The notes below the pieces were generated by a model that saw nothing but the letters and a program-made list of their open reading frames with translations, was not told the origin of the DNA and made no database searches. This document shows, in pieces, positions 1 through 9,579 of a DNA stretch of 30,886 bases. Where the stretch lies: the NCBI GenBank assembly GCA_002104895.1, contig MCFG01000189.1:97501-128386 (forward strand), given 5' to 3'. How positions within the stretch are numbered: position 1 is the stretch's first letter; every line of letters starts with the position of its first letter. The position numbers and the translations under genes are program-made. The stretch comes from Anaeromyces robustus. Lineage: Eukaryota; Neocallimastigomycota; Neocallimastigomycetes; Neocallimastigales; Neocallimastigaceae.

Positions 1-670
1 TAGATATTATATGTTTATAAATAATAACTTATTTTTGTATTTACTTATAATTTTAATAATTTAATATTTATATTGTTTTATTTTCATTTTCATTTTTGTT
101 TTGTTTTATTTTTCTATTTAGATATTTATTAATAGAAATAAAGTTTGTTTTTTTCTTTTTTTTTTTCTGTAAAAAGACTTTGTTATTATTTTCACTATGA
201 TAAAAAAAATAAATTAATATAAAATTAATAAAAATCATTAAATTGAGATATCCAGAAATTTATCTTGTACACTAAATTGATTTTTTTGGAAACAATTAAT
301 TTATTAAATCATTATATAATTAAATCTAAATTTAATGCCAATAAATTTAATATTAAAAAAAAAGAAAAAGGAAAAAAGAAAAAAAAAAACTTAATAATTA
401 TTTAATTTATCACTATCTTAAATCACAAATTAAAAATTTTAAACTTTATTCATTATAAAATATTATTATAAATTTTTCTGTAAAAAAAAATGTCTAATTA
501 AAATAAATTAAAAAAAAAAAAAAGAAATATTTTTTAAATTAAAAAAGAAATATTTTGTAAATTAAAAGAAAACTTTTTAAATTTATTTTTAAATATTTTA
601 ATAATAATATATTATAATATATAATATATTTTAATAACTTTATTTATGAATACTGTCAAAAAAGAATTAA

Positions 671-744
671 TTAATTAAATACTTTATATATAAATAATCT
701 ATTATTATTTTTATGAATAAATGTATTATAAAGTATTTAATTAA
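671..744. repeat. Inverted repeat, 18 bp arms
   Basis: Perfect 18 bp arms (TTAATTAAATACTTTATA at 671-688 and its reverse complement at 727-744) enclose a 38 nt loop. It could be a small foldback element or simply AT-rich palindromic sequence. No target-site duplication or coding content was recognised. Confidence 0.6.
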
Positions 745-851
745 TTCTAACCATATATAAATATATATAAAATGAAATAAATCGTCCCATTAAGATTAAA
801 ATGTATAGTTTTTTTTTTTTTGTTTTATATTATTTTGTTTTGGTTTGGTTT

Positions 852-885
<34 letters not shown>

Positions 886-2710
886 TACTTTTATTTATTT
901 TGTTTTTGTTTTGTTTTTGTTTTATTTAAATTAACTAATATTTATTTCTCATATTTATTCTCATAACAATAATTAAAATAAATATGATTATGATTAATTA
1001 TTATAATAAAAATACTAATATATAAAATGTATTTTTTTTACAACAAAATATTATTAATAAAAAATAAAGTTATTAAATTTTTCAATATTAAGAAATATTA
1101 TAAATTTCTTACAGTTGTATAAAAAATTAAAATTCTCTTTTTAGAATTATTATTATTAATTATAATTATTTAATATGAAATGAAAAATAACTGATTTTTT
1201 TAATAAAAATAATAATAAAGTTCATAAAGAAGATCATAATAATAATAATAATTAATAATTAATAAATTTTTATATTGATGATGATAAAAATAATAAATTA
1301 TATTTTGTTGAAAAAAAAAAAAGATTTCATGGTTGTTTCATTATAAAAATAAATATAAAACATAATATATATTTGTATAATTTAAATTAATATATTGTTA
1401 GATAATAATAGTATTTATAAAAGATTGTTAAAGAGATATAAATAAATAATATTTGAATAAAACTAATGTTTTATAAGAGTTTACTATTTATTTATATTAT
1501 TATTATAATCTTTATTGTATTCAATTAATGAAAAATATTATTTTTTTTTTAAATTAAAAACTCAATAACTGGAATAAACATTTCTCTTTAATGTTATAAA
1601 TATATATATATATAATAGAATTAAATAAAACATGTATTAAATATATATATATATTAATTCTATTTTAAAAATTAATATTAATAATAATGATGAAATGAAT
1701 TATATGAATATTAATTTTATTATTAGATTTTTGAATTAATTATTAATATCTATGATATTTATGTACTTTTTTATTTATTTATTTATTATTTTTGAATTTT
1801 ATTTCAATTTCAATTTCTTTATATATATATTCATATTTATTATATTTCATATTTTCATTAATAAAGGCTATTTTGATTTCTATTATAGAAAATAGGAAAA
1901 TAACTCTGTTCTAAATAATTTTCTTTTTATTTTTTTTTTTATTATTTTTATTATTCCATATAAAATGTATATAAAATAAATGTAAACAATTATTAATGAT
2001 GAAATATTAATTTTTTTTTTAATTAATAATAATAAACAATAAACAATTTTATTTTTTAATCTTTGTTACATTTTTTTTCTGTATAAAGTTTAATTAATTA
2101 TATTATAATGAATAATTAATAATAATAATTAATAGTATTCAACAATATTAATAATAATTAATAATAATTTAAAAAAAAAAAAAAAAAAAACATGTAAAAC
2201 ATAAAGCATAGTACAAAACAAGAATAATTTTATATTTTTAACTTTTTATCCCTATGATTAGTTTGTTTTTGTTTTTTTTAATGATACACTAATATATTAC
2301 AATTTATATATAAAAAATTCTATAGCATCTTTTTATACAGGTAAAAAAAAAATGAAACTTTATTATTATTATTAATATTATTATTATTTATTATTTATAA
2401 TATTTAAAATTAAAATTTATAAAAATTTTTATCACTATTTCTACTATAAAATAATTTAAAAACGAGTTGATAAAAATTATTGATCTTCCAATTATTAATA
2501 TTGTTATACAAACGTAAAATATTTTTTTTAATTTATTTTTAATATAAAATTGTTTTTTTTTTTTTTTTTTTTATAAAATAATAAAGTATAAAAAGTTAAA
2601 ATGTAAAACAATTACACAAAATTTTTTAACTTAATAATAATTTAATATATTAAATGTAAACAAATATCTAAATGTAATAAAAAAAATTTTTTATTATTAT
2701 TATTATGATG

Positions 2711-2744
2711 AAAAAATCCGCTTTACATTTAAAGTGGGTTTTTT
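2711..2744. repeat. GC-containing hairpin flanked by A and T runs
   Basis: The left arm AAAATCCGCTTTA and right arm TAAAGTGGGTTTT pair over 13 positions with two G-U wobbles and a loop of about 4 nt. An A run precedes it and a long T run follows. The form is that of an intrinsic terminator, but there is no bacterial context. It stands out because G and C are rare in this spacer. Confidence 0.5.
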
Positions 2745-3396
2745 TTTTTTTTTTGTGAATTAGTTTCAAATATATCTTTATATATATACATTTTGTAAAT
2801 AATTAATTATATTAAATAGAATATTAAAAAAAAAATTTAATTTATTATAAAATGAACAAATTTATTTATTTACTTTTATATTTATTTATTATTTATTAAT
2901 TATTTATTATTTATTTATTTACTTTTATATTTATTTATTTATTATATATTTATTATATATTTATTATATATCATAAATATATATAATAATAATAATGTAT
3001 TTTACATTTATTTATTATATTATATAAATGTACAATACAAATAATTTTTTATTACTAATTTTTATATATTATTTATTTTATAACAGTTATTGAGTTATTA
3101 TAAACAAAATGGTTTATATAATATGTTATGAATGAATAAATAATAATTCTAACGTGCTTTAAAAATTTTATAAATTATAATAAAATTATCAGAAAAACTA
3201 ATAATGCGTTAATAGATAAAATTATCATTATTTATAGAATTCTAAAAAATGATTAAATTAAAATATGAGTAAATTATTATTTATTATCATATATTCTTTT
3301 CGATTTAATATTCATTATCTTCTTTGTGATTTTCAAATAATATTTAGAATACCTAAATCAACATAATTTTTTTAATGTTACATTTAAACAATAAAT

Positions 3397-3560
3397 AAAT
3401 ATAACACCATTTCTCCTTAATTCAGTAAATTTTTTTTGTATTTCATGAAAATAATCAGAATGTAATCGAATATATTCTAAAGATTGTAATTCAGAAAAAG
3501 TATTTAAAGATGTTACAATAATATAAAGATTAGCTTTTTTAGCTGCTCTTGTGTATTTAC
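3397..3560 (-). pseudogene. Relic of a subtilase-CBM18 gene (fifth copy)
   Basis: Read on the minus strand this stretch encodes about 55 residues clearly related to the protease domain of the neighbouring genes, from just after the catalytic His to the strand before the oxyanion Asn. It holds KYTRAAKKANLYII, FSELQSLEYIRLH and EIQKKFTELRRNGVIF, matching KYTGAAKKANLHII, FSELQSLEYI and the ELRRSGVIIF region of the gene at 4552-6544. About 15 residues between the IRLH and EIQ segments are missing, in frame. Similarity stops abruptly at both ends, and there is no start, signal peptide, Asp, His or Ser motif. It is therefore a truncated remnant, not a gene. It lies about 1 kb downstream of the first protease gene in the same orientation, so the array once extended further left. 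Confidence 0.8.
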
Positions 3561-4551
3561 AGATAAAAATTTTTTTTCTTTTTTAATTTCTTATAATGTT
3601 ATGTGAAATTGAATAAAAAATGTATTACAAAAAAAAAATTTTTACTCAATCAATAATTATGGAAAAATAAATAAGTAATATTTAATATTTATATACTCTT
3701 ATTATACTATTTATAAAATTATATTTATTTATATAATTATTATAATTTATTATCATTACTTATTAGTAAATCATAATAATATCATATTTCATTTAAATTA
3801 AACTCTTTTGATCGATCATAATTATAAACCATAATTAAAAATATAATTTAAGAATAAAACACATTAATTGTTAAATATATATGCTTGTTAGTTTTAATTT
3901 TATTTTTATTTATTTATTTAAATGATTTAATTATTTTTTTTTATTATTAATTATTATTCTTTTTTCTTTTATTTTAATTTTTATTTTATTTTGATTTTTT
4001 TTCCTTTATTTTGATTTTTTCTTTTATTTTGATTTTTTATTTTTAAATTTATATTTATTTTTTGTTTATATTTATATTTATTAATAGTTTTATGGTTTAT
4101 TCTAGTAATATATTACTTATGAATATTCATTTATATAATATTATAATTAATGCCTTATTCATATTAGTTATAATTCTAATAATGATAAGATTATTATATT
4201 AATTAGATTTTTATATATATAATTATATATATATAATATATTATTAAATTAATATTAAAATATTTCATTTTATATTTTAAAAAATAATTACAATCAATAT
4301 TGTTTTAAAATAGAATAATAATTCCATTATTTATGTTATTGATTGATAATATAAAAAAATAAATAGTAGTATAATTAATAATACTTTCATTTATTATAAT
4401 AAAATATTATTTTTTTTTCTTTTTCTTTTTCTTTTTCTTTCTTTTCTTCAATTAAAATAAATAAATAAATATTAAAACAAAAGGTTATAATAAATTTTTA
4501 ATATATTTATTTATTTATATATATACATATATATTAGTTTTTAATTTAATT
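3561..4551. other. Downstream flank of protease gene 1 (duplicated)
   Basis: No gene seen. From about 3740 the sequence matches the downstream flank of gene 4 (from about 17760), including a GATCGATC-containing block near 3810-3822 and 17815-17824. From about 3920 it also matches the downstream flank of gene 2 (from about 8840). The last 440 bases before the stop codon are almost identical in the three units, including AGTAATATATTACT, ATATATATAATTATATATAT and a variable CTTTTT run (4411-4450). The T-rich plus strand means A-rich 3' ends on the gene strand with several AATAAA-like strings; no single poly(A) signal can be chosen. Confidence 0.65.
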
Positions 4552-6544
4552 TTAATTTGAAGAATAACAAGCCCCAAATTCACTTTGACAACCTTTTCCA
4601 CAATGTTGAGAACTAGTACCACAATAACCATCTTTACTACAACATCCAACACCATCAATGTATCTACTTTTTTTGATAATACAACTACCATATCCTGGTC
4701 CACATCTATTATTTACAAGTCTAGTAGAAGTACTAGTTGATTTATTGGATAAACAAAATTCACTATATTCACTTTGACATCCTAAGCTAACATAACAATA
4801 TTGTGACGCACTACTTCCATCAAATTCAATACATTTATTATCTTTGCTACAACAACCTTTAGAACATTTAGAATATCCTGAATTTTCTCCACATCCATGA
4901 TAAGCATTATTTGGTGAATATACGACACGTTTACCATTATTAATAAATCTATTTGCTGTTTCACCTGGTAATCCATAAAGTATATCTTTAAGTGACATAT
5001 CAATTAAAGTTTTTTTCATTAAATTATAATTATATCTGATTTCAGTATGTTCTGACATAATAGTTGCAGCAACTCCAGCAACTAATGGTGTTGCATAAGA
5101 TGTACCATAATCTCTAAAATAATCAGTACCATCTTTTTCAAATAAATAAAATCCACCAACGGATGGATAAAATACTTCACCTGGAGCAAAAATATCAACA
5201 CATTTTCCATAATTAGAATAACTAGCAAATATATATATATCCATTACTAATATCTCTATCTATTGTATCCTCAGTTGCACCAACAGTAATAACATCATCA
5301 AATCCTCCATAAAGATGCATACTGGAACAACAGTTTTCCTTATTATTACCAGCAGCAACAAAAATGATAACACCACTTCTCCTTAATTCAATAATTTTTT
5401 CTTGTATTTCAGAATAATAACCATATCCTGTACGTGATATATTAATAATAGTTTTATTTGGTCTAGCATGTTTTCTAATATATTCTAAGGATTGTAATTC
5501 AGAAAAACTATGTAAAGATGTTGCAATAATATGAAGATTAGCTTTTTTAGCTGCTCCTGTGTATTTACCTCCTGCTGTCATGGATACAATAGTACCATGA
5601 GATGTATTTTTTATATTAGATACTTCACATCCTTTTACTCTTCTTTCATCATCATATGATAATTCAGTAAAATCATAATTTATATCCGAAATAGCATCAC
5701 ATGTTATAGTACGACTTCCATTATAGGTATCAAATTCATCATAATCAAAATATCCTGATTCTTCAATAAAATAAATATCTATATCTTGTCCAGCTGTTTT
5801 TGGGTAATAATAAGTATTATCATATACTTCAGTACTCTCAGAATCAAAATGAGATTGAGATAATAAGGATAAGTGAGAATAAAAATTTCTTGAAACATTT
5901 TTAAAACGATCTTGAACTATAACATCTGTCCAATTGGTTTCCTTTTGAATAAAATCGAGATTATAATAAGTATTAGCATCATTTTCTGTAGGAATAGATT
6001 TATTACATCTTTTAATATCTGGTAATTTTTTAACCTTTTTAATAACTTCATCGGATGCATAAATAACAACTGCATAACCACTATCAAGTGGACAAATGGG
6101 ACTAACTAATTTAGATTCAACAGGGATATATTCTTCAATTTTATCATCTAAAATTTCAGTTGAATTATCTGAACGTTTTTGAAGATTTTGAAGATTTTGA
6201 ATTGCAGTAATGTTTTGTGGATTAACTTGATTAACAAATAATAATTTAGTACTTCTATGATGACGTTTGTTCATAACAATTGAGTCAAGTTCTTCTAATC
6301 TTTCATCCATCTGACCATTTTCTAAAGTATATGTATCTTTATTTTCTTCAATGATATCATATATATCATTTAATTTATCATTAACAAAGACATCAACAGC
6401 ATCTTTAACATTTTGATCATCATCATAATCTTTAAGATTTATTTTAGTCTTAATAGTAATAATATAGTGATCATTATCAGCAAGGGCATTAATGAAATAG
6501 TTGAATAATACAACTATCATAAAAGCAAAAGAAAGAGATTTCAT
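4552..6544 (-). pseudogene. Secreted subtilase-CBM18-CBM18 gene 1, frameshifted
   Basis: This is a near-full-length copy of the family but its reading frame is broken. The 5' part (6544 down to 5222, 440 codons) encodes a signal peptide, the propeptide region and the protease domain with His (SHGT motif) and oxyanion Asn (AAGN). It then ends in an out-of-frame tail GYIYIC and a stop. The 3' part (down to 4552) continues in another frame with the nucleophile motif GTSYATP and both CBM18 modules. The break is an (AT)6 tract at 5229-5240, where gene 2 has eight bases (AAGTGTAT) and this copy twelve, a +4 change. As it stands, His and Ser are on separate frames, so no active protease is made. The first-triad position reads IEESG, with Glu where S8 enzymes have Asp. 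It could be a real pseudogene, one allele, or an assembly or sequencing error at the repeat. Confidence 0.85.
5229..5240. repeat. (AT)6 tract at the frameshift
   Basis: A dinucleotide run inside the coding region of protease gene 1. The same position reads AAGTGTAT in gene 2 (10257-10264) and AAGTATAT in gene 4. G-to-A changes could have created a pure AT run that then expanded by slippage, adding 4 nt and shifting the frame. Confidence 0.85.
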
Positions 6545-6812
6545 TTTTTAATTAATTTTTTTAATTTAATTATTATTATTTTATTTAATTATATTTGTAC
6601 TTTAATTTTTATTTTTATTTTTATTTACTTTTTATTTTTTATTTTATTATTATTTTTATTTTTATTTAATTTTTATTTTTATTTTTATTTAATTTTTATT
6701 TTTTTAATTTATTTTATTTTATTTTATTTTTTATATTATTTTATTTTATTTTTTTATATATTTAATAATTATACTCTACTATTTTATTTTTATATTTTAT
6801 AAATTTGTTTAT

Positions 6813-6834
6813 TTTCTTATTTATAAATAAGAAA
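6813..6834. repeat. Perfect 22 bp palindrome upstream of gene 1
   Basis: TTTCTTATTTATAAATAAGAAA is its own reverse complement. The same palindrome is at 11808-11829 upstream of gene 2. Upstream of gene 4 (about 21396-21415) it is imperfect. It sits between the conserved promoter-like block and the start codon, so it might form a hairpin in the 5' leader; this is inference. Confidence 0.6.
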
Positions 6835-6914
6835 TATTTATACAAATTTATTTTAATTTATTAATTTATTTATTTAATTATTTATTTAATTAATTATTTA
6901 TTTATTTATTTAAC

Positions 6915-6958
6915 GTGTGTGGTATTAAAAAGAAAGTTATTTTTTCTTCTTTTTATAC
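6915..6958 (-). promoter_or_regulatory. Promoter-like block of protease gene 1
   Basis: On the gene strand this block reads GTATAAAAAGAAG, then a purine-rich stretch, then ACCACACAC, one of the few G/C islands in the spacer. The TATA-like GTATAAAAA is about 410 bases before the ATG. Corresponding blocks lie upstream of the other three genes (11874-11917, 16706-16744, 21469-21512), including the diverged gene 3. Conservation between old paralogues in otherwise free-running AT sequence suggests function, probably core promoter plus an upstream element. Confidence 0.45.
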
Positions 6959-6999
6959 TTTTTTTTTTTTTTTGTTAATTATATTATGAAAAAAAAAAA

Positions 7000-7036
<37 letters not shown>

Positions 7037-7744
7037 GTAAAAACTGTTTTCATTTTTATTAAATTCATTTATTATTTCCTTTTTAATAAATATTTCCATC
7101 ATTTATCATTACATAATTTTATATTTAAAAAAAAGTAATATTATAATATATAATTATTAAAACACAAACTTTTCTATTTTATACAGTTTAATTATTATTT
7201 AATATATTTAATATAATAAAAAGAAACAAAAAGAAACCTTAAAAAAAATTATTTTTATTTGTTCAATATATTTTATTTATTTAATATATTATTTTTTTAT
7301 TTTATTTGTCTAATTTATTTTTATTGTTTTTGTTTTTGTTTTTGTTTTTTGTTTTTTGTTTTTTGTTTTGGCGTTTTTTTTTTTTTTCTAGAAATATATT
7401 ATTAATTACTTCTATTAACATAAAAATTGATGATATACTTTTTTAAGTTAATCTTTTTCAATAAATTCAATTAATATTATGGTAAAACAATTCAAAAAAA
7501 AAATTTTTTTTGTTCACTTAATTGATTATCTTTTACTTACAATCAAAATTACCTTTTAAATAATGTTAATTTAGTGCCAATAAATAAATAAATATAAAAA
7601 AAATTGTAAACTTTATTCATATATAAAACTTGTTAAAAAATTTCTATAAAAAAAAAAAAATAAAACACAAATCCATTATTAAATATCTTTTCAAAAAAAA
7701 AATGTTTTTTTTTTATTTATTTAAATATAAACTATGATATTTTT

Positions 7745-7815
7745 AACGAATATTAGTATATGAATTATCATATGAATTATATGAATTAGTATATGAATTA
7801 GTATATAAATTAGTA
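7745..7815. repeat. 12 bp minisatellite, expanded in unit 1
   Basis: An AGTATATGAATT-like unit occurs about five to six times here with variants. At 22529-22565 (unit of gene 4) there are two copies and at 13019-13041 (unit of gene 2) one, between the same borders (AACGAATATT before, AATATTTG after). Confidence 0.7.
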
Positions 7816-8066
7816 TATGAATATTTGAAATATATATATTTCATTCTTTATAATGAATGCTTTTTTTTTTTTAATTACAATCAATTAGCAACTTGCATTC
7901 ATTATCATTATAATAATTGATTGTTAGCAAAAATATATAATTATCATCCAATTATGAAAAATTAAAAATACATATAAACTTTAATATAGATTGAAGTGGA
8001 TTTTTTTATTATTGTATAAATGTTTTTGTTTTCGTATAGAAAAAAAGTATATTCTTTTAAATTTAT

Positions 8067-8160
8067 TTAAGGAATATTGAAAATTTTTATTATATATTAA
8101 TATTTAATATAATATAAAAAAATCATTTTATATAATATTTTATTTTTCAATTTAATATAA
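8067..8160. repeat. 94 bp segment inverted relative to sister units
   Basis: The reverse complement of this segment matches 13278-13371 at about 90 of 94 positions without gaps, and matches 22831-22922 with small indels. The left flank (AGTATATTCTTTTAAATTTA) is colinear in all three. Imperfect inverted arms near the ends (ATTGAAAA and TTTTTCAAT) suggest flipping by recombination between the arms. Confidence 0.8.
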
Positions 8161-8716
8161 AGATTAAATTATTATTTTAAAATTAAATATATTAAATTAT
8201 TATTTAATATATTTAATTTAATTATGATTAAGATATTAAATCAATAAAAGAAACAATAATAATTATATAGTAGATTGAAAAATAAATAAATAAATAATAA
8301 TGCTATTAATAAATAAACAATAATAATGACATTAATAATAATAAAATGGTAAATAATATATTTATTATCACAGTTAGAGGTAAAAATTAAAAAATAATAA
8401 TGATCAATTCAATTAATGTTAATAAGTAAAGAAAAAGATTGCTATATAATTGTTATACAAATATATATATAAAAAACACAAATATTTGTATATTCATTTA
8501 TATACAATTACTATATAAATTATTAGAATGTCAAATAAAATGTTAAACATTTCTAATTGATTAAGTAAAAGTATAAAAACAAAATATTTAATATAATAAT
8601 ATATATATATATATATATAGAATTTTCAAAAAATAATATATTAAATATATTAAATGTAAACATAAACAATTATTTAAAATATAAAAAAACAAATTAGTAT
8701 TTGTATCCCAACAAAT

Positions 8717-8839
<123 letters not shown>

Positions 8840-9579
8840 GAATGATTTATTCTTTTTTTTTTTAGTTTTATATTAATTTTAAATTTTTTTTATTATTAAT
8901 TATTGTTCTTTTTTCTTTTACTTTTATATTAATTTTGATTTTTTATTTTATTTTGATTTTATTTTGATTTTATTTTGATTTTTTATTTTTATTTTTTATT
9001 TTTAAACTTAATTTCTTGTTGATTTTTTAAAATCAATTTGTTAATTTATTTATATTTATTTTTTGTTTATATTTATATTTATTAATATATTTATGGTTAT
9101 TCTAGTAATATATTACTTATGAATATTCATTTATATAATATTATTATTAAAGTCTTTTTCATATTAGTTATAATTCTAATAATGATAAGATTATTATATT
9201 AATTAGATTTTTTATATATATAATTATATATATATAATATATTATTAAATTAATATTAAAATATTTCATTTTATATTTTAAAAAATAATTACAATCAATA
9301 TTGTTTTAAAATAGAATAATAATTCCATTATTTATGTTATTGATTGATAATATAAAAAAACAAATAGTAGTATAATTAATAATATTTTAATATTTTCATT
9401 TATTATAATAAAAGATTATTTTTTTTCTTTTTCTTTTTCTTTTTCTTTTTCTTTCTTTTCTTCAATTAAAATAAATAAATAAATAAATATTAAACCAAAA
9501 GGTTATAATAAATTTTTAATATATTTATTTATTTATATATATTATTTATAATATATATTTATTAGTTTATAATTTAATT
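8840..9579. other. Downstream flank of protease gene 2 (duplicated)
   Basis: No gene seen. It is colinear and nearly identical with 3920-4551 and 17925-18643. The leftmost part of the longer flank, with the GATCGATC block of units 1 and 4, is missing: homology begins right at the end of the TTTA run. That is what recombination within the run would leave. Confidence 0.65.

Larger units (their letters stand above)
1..3396. other. Gene-free AT-rich spacer
   Basis: I see no convincing coding sequence on either strand. The stretch is almost only A and T, with homopolymer runs (32 T at 853-884), short tetranucleotide runs around 2860-2960 and several inverted repeats. Around 240-500 a few blocks (a TAATGCCAATAAAT-like string, AAACTTTATTCAT and TTTCTGTAAAAA) recur in the same order as in the upstream flanks of the protease units (about 7570-7650, 12850-12940 and 22345-22430). 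This part may be an old, diverged remnant of such a flank. That link is weak, because AT-rich DNA gives chance matches. Confidence 0.6.
6545..8716. other. Upstream flank of protease gene 1 (duplicated)
   Basis: No gene seen. Beyond the promoter-like block it holds an ATA trinucleotide run (about 7000-7033), a block from TTTTCTAGAAATATATTA to TTTAGTGCC (about 7380-7580) that is almost identical upstream of genes 2 and 4 (12660-12860, 22150-22350), a 12 bp minisatellite (7745-7815), a short inverted repeat (7877-7886 and 7915-7924) and the segment 8067-8160 that is inverted relative to the other units. Two stretches present in units 2 and 4 (12013-12077 and 12310-12570, with partners 21579-21645 and 21893-22130) are missing here. 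Confidence 0.6.

Noticed and set aside
2711-2760. Bacterial rho-independent terminator
   Set aside because: The shape fits, but no bacterial gene or operon is near and the whole window is eukaryotic in character.
5222-5244. Two separate genes instead of one frameshifted gene at 4552-6544
   Set aside because: The 3' frame starts with a Met created by the shifted reading inside the protease domain, has no signal peptide, and continues exactly where the 5' part stops in the sister genes.
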